A DNA stretch of 64,000 bases from Pseudomonadota bacterium (GCA_027620495.1 JAQCEA010000011.1:1-64000); one strand, 5' to 3'. Positions 18,607 to 27,830 are shown, counted from the stretch's first letter. Numbers and translations: made by a program. Notes: generated by a model from the sequence alone, not told the origin.

Positions 18607-19623
18607 TTATTGGCTTAAGCCTTGTACCCAGTCCTTCACCCAGACGTCCCGATTTTTGGCAATTTGTTGCGGGTCAAAAAGATAGGATTTTGATGGTCTG
18701 ATCAACCCGTCAAACCCATCTGGTACAACGCCTGACGCGGCAGCCGGATACATCCAATTTGTGGTGGGCAACAATGATTGCACATTTTTATCGATCAATG
18801 TTTCCAGAAATTTCTGGGCCAACACCGGGTGCTTGGAAGATTTCAATATGCCCGCAACCTCGATCTGGAGATAATGCCCTTCATCAAAGGCGGCGGCGGC
18901 ATAATGGTCTTTGCCCTCGGCAATCAGGTGATACGCTGGTGATGTCGAATAGGACAAAACCATATCGGCTTCACCTTCAAGAAACATAGAATAGGCATCC
19001 CACCACCCTTTGGTGACTGTGACCAGTTTTGGTGCCAGCTTGGCCCATAATTTCGGGGCGTCATCGCCATACACCGCATTTACCCACAACATCAGTCCCA
19101 GCCCGGGCGTAGCGGTGCGTGGGTCCTGAATAACAATCTTTAGATCATTCGTTTCAGAAACAAGCTGTTCAAATGATGAAGGGGCATCTGCAAGGCGTGA
19201 TGTATCATAATTAAAGGCGAAATATCCCCAGTCATACGGCACAAAATGCGGATCAGTCCAGCCAGATACATCATCCGGCAGTGCCAGCTTGCCAGCCGTA
19301 TCAACGCGATGCGGCGCAAACAAACCGGTGCTAGCGGCAACAGACGTCAAGCTGGTATCCAGCCCCAATGCTATATCAGCCTTTGATGCGGCCCCTTCTA
19401 GCTTAATGCGGCCAAGAATACCAACCGAACTATCAAGACCGACAAAGGTCACGACACAGTCACATGTTTTTTCAAATTCAGTTTTGATTTGTGGGCCAGG
19501 CCCCCATTCAGAGGCAAAACTGTCATAGGTATAAATGACCAGCTCTGGCTTGTCGTTTGCGTTTGCCGTGCTGGCCATGACGCCAACGGCAGTAAAAAAT
19601 GAGATGATAAATTTCAGCATCAT
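18607..19623 (-). CDS. thiB: Thiamine-binding periplasmic protein
   Basis: 338 residues with a signal peptide cleaved near ANAN (residue 23). The mature protein begins PELVIYTYDSFASEWGPGP, the typical start of ThiB/TbpA. Other family features are CDCVVTFVGLDSSVGILGRI and the SYSTSPAYH region near residue 218. It binds thiamine or TPP in the periplasm and delivers it to ThiPQ. It is the first gene after the TPP riboswitch, with a TAGGA-like ribosome binding site before the ATG. Confidence 0.94.
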   Translation of the reverse strand: MMLKFIISFFTAVGVMASTANANDKPELVIYTYDSFASEWGPGPQIKTEFEKTCDCVVTFVGLDSSVGILGRIKLEGAASKADIALGLDTSLTSVAASTGLFAPHRVDTAGKLALPDDVSGWTDPHFVPYDWGYFAFNYDTSRLADAPSSFEQLVSETNDLKIVIQDPRTATPGLGLMLWVNAVYGDDAPKLWAKLAPKLVTVTKGWWDAYSMFLEGEADMVLSYSTSPAYHLIAEGKDHYAAAAFDEGHYLQIEVAGILKSSKHPVLAQKFLETLIDKNVQSLLPTTNWMYPAAASGVVPDGFDGLIRPSKSYLFDPQQIAKNRDVWVKDWVQGLSQ

Positions 19624-19690
19624 ACGATCCTATCTGTAAAAGTCAGGCGTCGATGCTGTCGGGGTAAGATCAGGAGATAACTATCTCGGC

Positions 19691-19765
19691 ACTCTTTCCT
19701 CCGCCAGCATAACCTGGGTCAGGTTCAATGGGTTTTTCTCAGCCTGCGTCAGGCACCCCAAGAGT
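19691..19765 (-). promoter_or_regulatory. TPP riboswitch (THI element) controlling thiBPQ
   Basis: Reading the minus strand, the conserved TPP aptamer blocks occur in order: GGGGTGCC, GGCTGAGA, ACCCATTGAACCTGA, GGTTATGCTGGCG and AGGAAAGAGT. Helix P1 is formed by ACTCTT at the 5' end and AAGAGT at the 3' end. Downstream, before thiB, a GAGATA/TATCTC hairpin (19677-19690 on the plus strand) and a TAGGA Shine-Dalgarno near the ATG suggest control of translation start. TPP binding would shut off thiamine uptake. Confidence 0.96.
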
Positions 19766-19913
19766 TGACCTACCTTAATCAGCCATGATGCGATTGTCAA
19801 AAAAAATGCGGCCGCTTCACCCGCGTCTTGTCAGCCCTCGTTATTATGGGCAAACATATGAAACGAGATTTTTTTATGGGGGGCATTCCCCTAGCCAACC
19901 GCCCGGATCATAT

Positions 19914-20912
19914 ATGCGCCCGTCTGCATCTTTCACATGGGTTGTTCCGGCCCTGATCATCGCCATGCTTGCGGCCATTGGCGGCAGTTGGCAGGCGCGC
20001 GCCGCCACCGATCAGACCAACAGCAACCCGCCAATTTCGCTGGATCAAATCGAAAACCGCATAAAAATTGCCGAAAGCCAAATCCCCGATATCAGACCCG
20101 GGCTGGAAAAATCCATCATATGGGCGGGCGCACCGCACCGCCGCACCGCCTATGCCATTGTGTATATTCACGGGTTTTCCGCATCCAAAGAAGAATTACG
20201 GCCAGTACCCGATATGGTCGCCGCCAGCCTTGGGGCCAATATATTTTACACCCGCCTGACCGGACATGGCCGCACCGCCGATGCCATGCGTGAATCCAGT
20301 TTTACAGCGTGGATGCAGGATCTTGCCGAAGCCTTTGAGATCGGCACAATGATTGGCGATAAGGTCATCATATTATCCTGTTCGACAGGCGGCACATTGG
20401 TGGCCGCCGGCATGGCCAATGGCGTTTTTTCTGAACAATTATTTAGCACGGTGTTTTTTGCGCCAAATTTCGGCGTGCAGGATCAAATGGCACCGCTTTT
20501 GACATGGCCGTTGGCCCGCTATTGGGCGCCGTTTATTGGCGGCGAGATGCAAACCAGCACGCCGCGTAACGATTTACATGCCCGCTATTGGACAACATCT
20601 TATCCAACAATATCGCTGATCCCGATGATGCAATTGATCGATCAGGTCGATCATGATCAACTCGGCCAAAGCACAGTGCCAGCGCTATTTTACTTTAGCC
20701 CTGATGACAAGGTGGTTGACCCACAAAAAACCGAAAAATTTATCGCGCGCTGGCCTGGGCCAAAAACCATCATGCGGATCAATGGCGGCGATAGTGAAGA
20801 TGAATTAAACCATCTGATCACCGGACAGGTGGTATCACCCAGTCAGGTGAAACGCGCCGCCGACACGGTAATCAACTGGCATCGTCGCATCAGCAAGAAA
20901 GTGGCCCAATAG
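19914..20912 (+). CDS. Alpha/beta hydrolase, membrane-anchored or secreted esterase
   Basis: About 332 residues from the ATG at 19914, chosen because it precedes a clean signal/anchor helix (FTWVVPALIIAMLAAIGGSW). The longer frame back to 19785 adds 43 basic residues without meaning. The fold features are oxyanion segment VYIHGFSASKEE, nucleophile elbow LSCSTGGT (Ser in a C-S-T-G context rather than classic GxSxG), acid FSPDDKVVD, and His in ELNHLI. It would hydrolyse esters or lipids on the periplasmic side. The substrate is unknown. It is divergent from the thiamine operon. Confidence 0.8.
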   Translation: MRPSASFTWVVPALIIAMLAAIGGSWQARAATDQTNSNPPISLDQIENRIKIAESQIPDIRPGLEKSIIWAGAPHRRTAYAIVYIHGFSASKEELRPVPDMVAASLGANIFYTRLTGHGRTADAMRESSFTAWMQDLAEAFEIGTMIGDKVIILSCSTGGTLVAAGMANGVFSEQLFSTVFFAPNFGVQDQMAPLLTWPLARYWAPFIGGEMQTSTPRNDLHARYWTTSYPTISLIPMMQLIDQVDHDQLGQSTVPALFYFSPDDKVVDPQKTEKFIARWPGPKTIMRINGGDSEDELNHLITGQVVSPSQVKRAADTVINWHRRISKKVAQ

Positions 20913-20992
20913 CCCATCACCAAGCCAGCCAAGACCGGTGGGTAGATGGCCATGCGCGTTCACAGCGATTGTCTGGTCTGGTTCTTGATCGA

Positions 20993-21436
20993 CTATTTAC
21001 GGGTGGGCGGCGCCATTTCGGCGCTGGTTGGCCCCTCAGTCACCCATTGTTGATTTTCGATCGAACCGAGCCATGATGTCGCCGATTTACCAAAAATATG
21101 TTTCGCTGGTACCAGCTGGTCATGTTGCGACAAACAACCGGTGCGTACCAAATATAATGTCTTGGCGGGATCAGCGGCAAAAATTTGGCTGCCGCAATTG
21201 CCACAAAAACCCTGTACCCGTTCATTACCGCTATCGGCGATTTTTAGATATTCTTTCACCGCACCGGATATGGTGACCTGTTCAGCGCTCATCACCGCCA
21301 CCGCGCGAAATGGTGCGCCACTGAATTTTTTGCAATCTGTACAGTGACAGGCCATCACCTTGTCGGTTGATACGGTGCCATTGATCGTGACATCACCGCA
21401 ATAGCAGGCGCCGTCAACTTTGATTTCATTGCTCAT
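20993..21436 (-). CDS. GFA-family (glutathione-dependent formaldehyde-activating-like) zinc protein
   Basis: 147 residues from the ATG at 21436, which has a GGGGGA ribosome binding site. The frame extends 24 codons further upstream without support. The zinc-ligand pattern of the family is present: CYCGDVTI, ACHCTDCKKFSGAPF and GFCGNCGS, then YLVRTGCLS. Members include Gfa and various proteins of uncertain substrate, so formaldehyde activation should not be assumed. It is a cytoplasmic protein. It sits between the esterase and puuD, with no evident operon. Confidence 0.85.
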   Translation of the reverse strand: MSNEIKVDGACYCGDVTINGTVSTDKVMACHCTDCKKFSGAPFRAVAVMSAEQVTISGAVKEYLKIADSGNERVQGFCGNCGSQIFAADPAKTLYLVRTGCLSQHDQLVPAKHIFGKSATSWLGSIENQQWVTEGPTSAEMAPPTRK

Positions 21437-21551
21437 CGAACATATCCCCCGAGGTTTCTCATTTGTTGGCAAAAGCGTATCAATAGGATCGAAAAATGTA
21501 TAGCGCATAGTGCCGCATCACGGCGGGCGATATAAAATACATGTCTGACCA

Positions 21552-22814
21552 CTAACGCTGGCTGGCCCGTTCAAACCATTGACGGATCAACACACGTTCC
21601 TGTGGTTCCATATATGACAAATTTGCCGGTGGCATGGCATGGCTGACAGCAGATTGCAGATAAATAGCGCGGGCGCTGCTGGCGATATCATAGGATGTTT
21701 CCAGAACAACGCCTTTTGGTGCGGTGATCATGCCGTCCCACAATGGTGCACGGGCATGGCACATCGAACAGCGCCCGGCAATAATATCACTTACATCAGC
21801 AAATTGTTGATCATCAACAAAAGCCGCGGCATGTGGCGGCATCTGGCCCGGCAATTCTGCCGCGGCCTGATCAGATAGCTCTCTATCCGAACGAAGGGCG
21901 GGCCATAGTGACAAAATCATAATTATCAAAAAAATTAGTGCCGTAACGCCCCACGTCCAACGCGGGTTTCCAGCCCTCGCGTGCCGCGTATTAAAATAAT
22001 GACGGATCGTTACGCCCATCAAAAACACAAGGCTAGCAATGATCCAGCTATAGTCTGTTGCAAAGGCAAGTGGATAATGCCCTGACAGCATCAAGAATAT
22101 GACCGGCAATGTCAGATAGTTATTATGGGTCGATCGTAATTTGGCAATTTGCCCATAGCTGGCATCTGGTGTCCGACCAGCTTTTAAATCAGCCACAACA
22201 ATTTTCTGATTGGGAATAATCACCATAAATACATTGGCGGACATGATGGTCGCCGTCACCGCCCCCAGATGGATAAAAGCGGCACGGCTGGTAAATATCT
22301 GATGAAATCCCCATGACAGCGCCACCAATACCAGATACAAAATCACCATCAGCCAGGTTGGATTTTTCGCAAGCTGTGACCGGCAAAGCGCGCTGTAAAA
22401 CACCCAAACGCCAGCCAACGATAACAGCGATATGCCCACTGCCACCGGCACCGACATATCAAGCTTATTTGGGTCAATCAGATATAATTCCGCACCGCCA
22501 TAATAGACGATCGACAACAGGGCAAATCCCGACAGCCAGGTGGCATAGGATTCCCATTTAAACCAGGTCAAATGTTCGGGCAAATTATCCGGGGCGACTA
22601 GATATTTTTGGATATGGTAAAATCCGCCGCCATGCACCTGCCATTCTTCACCATGTGCTTTTGGCGACAAATGCGGGGCTTTACGAAGCCCTAAATCGAG
22701 CGCGATAAAATAAAAAGATGATCCAATCCACGAGATGGCCGTGATCACATGAAGCCACCTTACGGCGAATTCGCCCCATGCAATGATAAATGGAAAAAAA
22801 AAATCTGATGTCAC
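21552..22814 (-). CDS. puuD: Membrane urate oxidase with C-terminal cytochrome c domain
   Basis: 420 residues. About eight membrane helices (RWLHVITAISWIGSSFYFIA at the start) are followed by a C-terminal c-type haem domain: CSMCH near residue 352 and a distal Met in SHAMPPANLSYM. This is the PuuD architecture, a family that oxidises urate to 5-hydroxyisourate and passes electrons to the respiratory chain through its own haem rather than making peroxide. It is immediately downstream of uraH with no spacer and heads the urate pathway encoded here. Confidence 0.93.
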   Translation of the reverse strand: MTSDFFFPFIIAWGEFAVRWLHVITAISWIGSSFYFIALDLGLRKAPHLSPKAHGEEWQVHGGGFYHIQKYLVAPDNLPEHLTWFKWESYATWLSGFALLSIVYYGGAELYLIDPNKLDMSVPVAVGISLLSLAGVWVFYSALCRSQLAKNPTWLMVILYLVLVALSWGFHQIFTSRAAFIHLGAVTATIMSANVFMVIIPNQKIVVADLKAGRTPDASYGQIAKLRSTHNNYLTLPVIFLMLSGHYPLAFATDYSWIIASLVFLMGVTIRHYFNTRHARAGNPRWTWGVTALIFLIIMILSLWPALRSDRELSDQAAAELPGQMPPHAAAFVDDQQFADVSDIIAGRCSMCHARAPLWDGMITAPKGVVLETSYDIASSARAIYLQSAVSHAMPPANLSYMEPQERVLIRQWFERASQR

Positions 22815-23171
22815 TTAACTACCCCGATAGGTTGTGTAACCAAATGGTGATAATAGAAGCGGCACATGGTAATGCTGATCAGCATCAGTCAGACCAAAAC
22901 GAACCGGTACATCATCTAGAAACAGACTGTCAGCATCATGGCCGCATGCCCGCAAATAATTACCAGCGGCAAATACCAATTCATACACACCAACCGCGAT
23001 CTCTGCCTGCGGCAAAATCGGGCTATCCGTCCGCCCATCAGCATTGGTTTGCATTGTGCGAATATGATGCCGGGACTCCCCGTCAATACGAAATAAACTG
23101 ATTGAAAGATCGGCCGCTGGGCACCCGCGGGCTGTATCCAAAACATGCGTGGTCAGAAACCCTAAAGCCAT
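22815..23171 (-). CDS. uraH: 5-hydroxyisourate hydrolase
   Basis: 118 residues, transthyretin-like. Family marks are the N-terminal LTTHVLDTARGCPA and the C-terminal YRGS tetrapeptide that distinguishes the hydrolase from transthyretin. It converts 5-hydroxyisourate to OHCU, the second step of urate breakdown. It ends exactly where puuD begins and is the first gene of this minus-strand pair. It is divergent from puuE-uraD across a 287-base region that contains a 14-base tandem repeat. Confidence 0.95.
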   Translation of the reverse strand: MALGFLTTHVLDTARGCPAADLSISLFRIDGESRHHIRTMQTNADGRTDSPILPQAEIAVGVYELVFAAGNYLRACGHDADSLFLDDVPVRFGLTDADQHYHVPLLLSPFGYTTYRGS

Positions 23172-23258
23172 ATCATCCCCACCAATATTGTCTTGTTGAT
23201 CTTACCCATAGCTATATCTGATTATGCGCGGTCAATCCATAGCTTTCCCATAAGCCTA

Positions 23259-23342
23259 TCTCCACATATATGCCTCCACATATATGCCTCCAGATATATG
23301 CCTCCAGATATGCGCCTCTAAATATGTGCCTCCATATGCGCA
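23259..23342. repeat. 14-bp tandem repeat, six copies, in the uraH/puuE divergent promoter
   Basis: Six consecutive imperfect copies with period 14: units start at 23259, 23273, 23287, 23301, 23315 and 23329. The consensus is CCTCCACATATATG, drifting toward CCTCCAGATATGCG at the right. The repeat lies in the only stretch between the two divergent urate-catabolic transcription units, about 90 bases before uraH and 115 before puuE-uraD. It may carry repeated protein-binding sites or be a slippage-prone tract. No other gene is seen in this gap. Confidence 0.9.
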
Positions 23343-23458
23343 TCTTAAAACACCGCCATGCTTATTGGTTTTCATCGCATCAGTTTTTTATTATGATTTC
23401 ACGGCAAACTTATCTGGCCAGCCAGATGGTTGACCATATTTAAATCAGCAGATGCAAA

Positions 23459-24880
23459 ATGATGAACAGATACCCACGTGACATGAGTGGCCACCGCCGC
23501 CAACAAATGATCAGTTGGCCCAACAACGCCAAAATTGCTGTTCAATTTGTGGTCAATTATGAAGAAGGTGGGGAAAATTGTCTACTTCATGGAGATTCGC
23601 ATTCAGAGGCGTTTTTATCTGAAATTGTTGGGGCGCAACCATGGCCGGGACAACGTCACTGGAACATGGAAAGCATCTATGATTATGGTGCGCGCGCTGG
23701 CTTTTGGCGGCTTTATGATTTGTTTACCACAGCAGCCATTCCGGTGACTGTCTATGGGGTGGCGACCGCGCTGGCCCGCAGCCCTGATCAAATGCTGGCG
23801 ATGCAGGCCGCCAATTGGGAAATTGCCAGTCATGGCTATAAATGGATTGATTATAAAGATTTCAGCCGCGCTGATGAGGCAAACCATATCGCTATGGCGA
23901 TTGAATTACATCAGCAGGTGACCGGGTCTCGACCGCAAGGCTGGTATACCGGCCGTTGTTCGGAACACACTGTTGATCTTGTTTGTGAGGCTGGTGGATT
24001 TTCCTATATTTCTGATTCCTATGCCGATGATTTGCCCTATTGGCACATGCATCAGGACACACCGCATCTGATCATTCCCTACACGCTTGACGCCAATGAT
24101 ATGCGGTTTGCCGCGCCGCAAGGGTTTAATGCTGGCGATCAATTTTACAATTATTTACGTGATAGTTTTGACGCGCTCTACCGCGAAGGTGCGAATGGAC
24201 AGCCAAAAATCTTATCTATAGGGCTGCATTGCCGCTTGATTGGCCGTCCCGGGCGCATTGAATCATTGCGCCGCTTTATCGACTATATCCAGTCGCATGA
24301 TGATGTGTGGTGTCCGCGCCGTATTGATATTGCCGCCTATTGGCATCAGACCTATCCCTTTGATGTTCACGCATGGCACAACCGGCCAAGCGGCATGAAC
24401 AAAGCCCGTTTCCTAGACCGGTTTAGTGATGTTTTTGAATTATCCCCGTGGGTTGCCGAAGGCGCGTTTATGTTAGAACTTGGCTCAGCACACGACACCG
24501 CAACCGGATTACATAACGCATTTTGCCGGGTGTTTCGCGCGGCCAGCGAACAGCAAAAACTTGGCGTATTGCAGGCGCATCCTGATTTGGCAGGCAAGCT
24601 AGCCGCCGCCAAACGCCTGACCCAGCATAGCACTGATGAACAGGCATCCGCCGGACTCGACGCCCTAACAGCTGATGAACATAAAACGTTCACCGACCTC
24701 AATGACCGGTATCGGGAAAAATTTGGCTTTCCCTTTATCATCGCTGTAAAGGGGCTGAAAAAATCAGACATCATCGCGGCATTCAAAACCAGATTAGAAC
24801 ATGACCGGGACAGCGAATTTGCCGCAGCATGTCAACAGGTTGAGAAAATCGCCCTACTACGTCTTCAAGACATGGTATAA
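23459..24880 (+). CDS. puuE-uraD: Bifunctional allantoinase PuuE - OHCU decarboxylase UraD
   Basis: 473 residues joining two enzymes. Residues 1 to about 305 are the PuuE polysaccharide-deacetylase-like allantoinase (QFVVNYEEGGENCLLHGD, SHGYKWIDY, GWYTGRCSEHTVDL). Residues about 315-473 are UraD, the OHCU decarboxylase (LHNAFCRVFRAASEQQ, AHPDLAGKLA, NDRYREKFGFPFIIAVKG). UraD makes S-allantoin from OHCU and PuuE opens it to allantoate, so two consecutive steps sit on one chain. Two adjacent ATGs (23459 and 23462) are possible starts. It is the first gene of a plus-strand series with the ureidoglycine enzymes and permease. Confidence 0.94.
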   Translation: MMNRYPRDMSGHRRQQMISWPNNAKIAVQFVVNYEEGGENCLLHGDSHSEAFLSEIVGAQPWPGQRHWNMESIYDYGARAGFWRLYDLFTTAAIPVTVYGVATALARSPDQMLAMQAANWEIASHGYKWIDYKDFSRADEANHIAMAIELHQQVTGSRPQGWYTGRCSEHTVDLVCEAGGFSYISDSYADDLPYWHMHQDTPHLIIPYTLDANDMRFAAPQGFNAGDQFYNYLRDSFDALYREGANGQPKILSIGLHCRLIGRPGRIESLRRFIDYIQSHDDVWCPRRIDIAAYWHQTYPFDVHAWHNRPSGMNKARFLDRFSDVFELSPWVAEGAFMLELGSAHDTATGLHNAFCRVFRAASEQQKLGVLQAHPDLAGKLAAAKRLTQHSTDEQASAGLDALTADEHKTFTDLNDRYREKFGFPFIIAVKGLKKSDIIAAFKTRLEHDRDSEFAAACQQVEKIALLRLQDMV

Positions 24881-24926
24881 CCAATAAAAGAATGATAGCG
24901 TATAGCGCACGACTGGGAGAAATAAT

Positions 24927-25778
24927 TTGACCAAGCCTGAACTGGACATCAGCTATGCGCTGCCGCCCGGCGGCCTGCCAGCACAGTCACAACGTCTTGC
25001 CGACCGCGCGGTGTTTACCACGGCCTATGCCTTTATTCCGAAAACAGTGATGACCGACATTGTCACCAGCGCGCTGCCGTTTTGGGAACAGACACGATTG
25101 TGGGTTTTGGCACGCCCATTAAGCGGTTTTGCAGAAACATTTTCACATTATCTGATGGAAGTTGGGCCAAATGGGGGATCAGACCGGCCCGATGACGATG
25201 CCGAGTCCCAGCATGTTTTATTTGTGACCAGCGGCACAATCACATTGGCATTTAATGGTGACATCAAATCATTAACTGCTGGCGGCTATGCTTATTTGCC
25301 AGCGGGCCTTGACTGGTCGGCGCGTAATGAAGGTGCAGACAAGGCAAATTTTCATTGGATCAGAAAACGCTATCAGCCGGTAAACGGCATCCCCGCACCA
25401 GAGGTATTCATTACATCAGATTCGGCAGTCACGCCGGTGCCTATGCCGGATACAAATGGGGTATGGGCAACCAGCCGTTTTGTTGATCCAGCGGATTTGC
25501 GGCATGACATGCATGTAAATATCGTGACCTTTCAGCCCGGCGGGGTGATCCCATTTGCCGAAACCCATGTGATGGAACATGGGCTTTATGTGTTGCAGGG
25601 CAAAGGGGTCTATTATCTGAACGGAGATTGGAAAGAGGTCGAAGCCGGTGATTACATGTGGTTGCGCGCCTTTTGCCCGCAAGCCTGTTATGCCGCCGGG
25701 CCTGAACCTTTTCGCTATTTGCTCTATAAAGATGTAAACCGGCATATGCCGCTAACTCTTGGTGGGGCGGCCAGATGA
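24927..25778 (+). CDS. (S)-ureidoglycine aminohydrolase
   Basis: 283 residues with a bicupin fold. The N-terminal cupin covers about residues 70-130. The C-terminal cupin has the metal-ligand set ETHVMEHGLYVLQGKG, typical of UGHY, which releases ammonia from S-ureidoglycine to give S-ureidoglycolate. The start is a TTG at 24927 preceded by GGGAGA, the best placed start in this frame. It overlaps the ureidoglycolate lyase gene by 4 bases (ATGA). The enzyme needs allantoate amidohydrolase upstream in the pathway, which is not present in this window. Confidence 0.92.
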   Translation: MTKPELDISYALPPGGLPAQSQRLADRAVFTTAYAFIPKTVMTDIVTSALPFWEQTRLWVLARPLSGFAETFSHYLMEVGPNGGSDRPDDDAESQHVLFVTSGTITLAFNGDIKSLTAGGYAYLPAGLDWSARNEGADKANFHWIRKRYQPVNGIPAPEVFITSDSAVTPVPMPDTNGVWATSRFVDPADLRHDMHVNIVTFQPGGVIPFAETHVMEHGLYVLQGKGVYYLNGDWKEVEAGDYMWLRAFCPQACYAAGPEPFRYLLYKDVNRHMPLTLGGAAR

Positions 25779-26272
25779 CAACCGCTGATCGCCAAATCCG
25801 CCTAAAGCCGCTTACCAAGACAGCTTTTGCAGAATTTGGCGATGTTCTTGCGGTAAAGGCAAAACCCGACCAAATCATTAATCAGGGCATGTGCGGCCGG
25901 CATCATAATCTAGCAAAACTTGCATTTGCCGGGGGCGGACAGGCTGGTATCAGCGTATTTGATGCTACCCCGCGTGCGCTACCTTACACGCTTGATATGA
26001 TGGAGCGGCACCCCAAAGGCAGTCAGGCTTTTGTGCCGATGCATGATGCTTCTTTTTTAGTGATTGTTGCGGCTGATGAAAATGGTCAGCCCGGCCAACC
26101 GCAGGCGTTTTTGACGGCGCCGCATACCGGCATCAACATTCACAAAAATATTTGGCATGGTGTGCTGACACCGCTCAGCGCGCCGGGCCTGTTTGCTGTG
26201 ATTGACCGTATTGGCAATGACACAAACCTAGAAGAACATTGGTTTGACGAGGCATATACTGTGATCGCATAG
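25775..26272 (+). CDS. allA: Ureidoglycolate lyase
   Basis: 165 residues, the usual AllA length. Family marks are the N-terminal RLKPLTKTAFAEFGDVL, ERHPKGSQAFVPMH and NIHKNIWHGVLTPL. It cleaves ureidoglycolate to glyoxylate and urea, the last step of this pathway. It overlaps the aminohydrolase by 4 bases and is followed 65 bases later by the purine permease. The glyoxylate could feed the class V aminotransferase at 47968. No urease is in view for the urea. Confidence 0.94.
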   Translation: MTTADRQIRLKPLTKTAFAEFGDVLAVKAKPDQIINQGMCGRHHNLAKLAFAGGGQAGISVFDATPRALPYTLDMMERHPKGSQAFVPMHDASFLVIVAADENGQPGQPQAFLTAPHTGINIHKNIWHGVLTPLSAPGLFAVIDRIGNDTNLEEHWFDEAYTVIA

Positions 26273-26337
26273 ATTTGTTGTTCCTCTGCCTTTTCATTGA
26301 CCCAGTGTAAAAGCCAATTAGTTGGAGGAGGAAACTT

Positions 26338-27690
26338 ATGGCTAATGATACTTCATATGGTACCGCCGAACAGTTGCGCGACCCGCATTACATGCCCCCG
26401 ATGGGGCAGGCCGTGCCGCTTGGCATTCAACATATTCTTGCAATGTTCATATCAAATGTAACGCCCGCCATTATTGTTTGCGGCGCGGCTGGTTTCGGGT
26501 TTGGTTCAAATTCACCCGATTTCCCTCAAATGATCTACATGATCCAGATGAGCATGTTTTTCGCCGGCATCGCCACTTTGATTCAAACCATCGGATTTGG
26601 CCCGGTTGGCGCCAGATTGCCAGTGGTACAAGGGACCAGTTTTGCATTTGTCCCGATTATGGTGCCTTTGGTTGCTGGCAAAGGCGTTGATGCCATTGCC
26701 ATTCTTATGGGCGGGGTCATTGTGGGCGGTATTTTCCATGCCATCCTTGGCCTATTTATTGGTCGGATCAGATTTGCCCTGCCACCGCTTGTGACCGGGT
26801 TAATCGTGCTGATGATTGGGTTGGCCTTGATCAAAGTCGGTATTCAATATGCCGCTGGTGGTGTTCCCGCTATTGGCAAACCGGAATATGGCAGCCTGCA
26901 AAATTGGTCGGTTGCCGGCGTGGTCATTGTGGTGACCTTGGCGCTTAAATTTTTTGCGCGCGGCATGCTATCGGTGGCGGCTGTTCTTATTGGTATATTG
27001 GCTGGCTATGCTGTTGCTTTTGCCATGGGTATGGTCGATTTTGGTAATGTTGGCCGGGCCGCTGCTGTGGCTTTGCCAAAGCCGTTTCACTTTGGTGTTG
27101 AATTTACCGCCGCTGCCATAATCGGATTTTGTGCCATGGCCTTTGTCTCGGCTGTTGAAACCGTTGGTGACGTCTCTGGTATCACCAAAGGCGGTGCCAA
27201 CCGCGAAGCAACCGACGATGAAATCAAAGGCGCGACTTACGCCGATGGTATCGGTACAGCGGTGTCTGGATTTTTTGGTGCCTTGCCAAATACATCCTTT
27301 AGCCAAAATGTAGGGCTGATTGCCATGACCGGCGTGATGAGCCGCCATGTGGTGACAATCGGGGCAATTTTGTTGATTGTGGCTGGCCTCATTCCAAAAG
27401 TCGGTGCCATCATTTCCACCATCCCAATCGAAGTTTTGGGTGGCGGCGTGATTGTGATGTTTGGCATGGTTAGCGCGGCTGGCGTGTCACTCTTGTCGAG
27501 CGTTGACTGGAACCGGCGCAACCTGATGATCTTTGCCATTTCAATATCGGTTGGCCTCGGTCTGCAGCTAGAGCCCGGCGCCCTGCAGCATTTATCCGGT
27601 ACTGTTAAGGTGTTGATGACATCTGGTCTTTTGCCAGCCGCGGCACTGGCAATCATTCTGAATCTGGTGCTGCCAGAAACGGTTGAATAA
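26338..27690 (+). CDS. Purine (urate/xanthine) permease, NCS2 family
   Basis: 450 residues, about 13-14 membrane helices. The nucleobase-cation symporter-2 pattern is clear: PLGIQHILAMFISNVTPAI at the start, MAFVSAVETVGDVSGITKGG in the middle, and GALPNTSFSQNVGLIAMTGV, the family signature. A proton- or sodium-driven uptake of urate or xanthine is inferred from its position directly after the urate pathway genes. A strong GGAGGAGG ribosome binding site precedes the ATG, suggesting high expression. A hairpin terminator follows at 27706. Confidence 0.93.
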   Translation: MANDTSYGTAEQLRDPHYMPPMGQAVPLGIQHILAMFISNVTPAIIVCGAAGFGFGSNSPDFPQMIYMIQMSMFFAGIATLIQTIGFGPVGARLPVVQGTSFAFVPIMVPLVAGKGVDAIAILMGGVIVGGIFHAILGLFIGRIRFALPPLVTGLIVLMIGLALIKVGIQYAAGGVPAIGKPEYGSLQNWSVAGVVIVVTLALKFFARGMLSVAAVLIGILAGYAVAFAMGMVDFGNVGRAAAVALPKPFHFGVEFTAAAIIGFCAMAFVSAVETVGDVSGITKGGANREATDDEIKGATYADGIGTAVSGFFGALPNTSFSQNVGLIAMTGVMSRHVVTIGAILLIVAGLIPKVGAIISTIPIEVLGGGVIVMFGMVSAAGVSLLSSVDWNRRNLMIFAISISVGLGLQLEPGALQHLSGTVKVLMTSGLLPAAALAIILNLVLPETVE

Positions 27691-27705
27691 AACACATTAG
27701 AAATG

Positions 27706-27743
27706 GTGACAGCCTGTGTATGTAACGGGCTGTCACGATTTTA
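27706..27743 (+). terminator. Rho-independent terminator after the purine permease
   Basis: A nine- to ten-pair stem (GTGACAGCC with GGGCTGTCAC) has a 12-base loop and is followed by GATTTTAT. It sits 16 bases after the permease stop codon and ends the plus-strand urate operon. Confidence 0.75.
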
Positions 27744-27830
27744 TCTTGCCTGATGCCCGCACATAAACGAAATCTTGCCTGTCGGCGCATCAACCAAGAA
27801 CGCCCGGGCTGGCGCATAATCCAAATGCGG

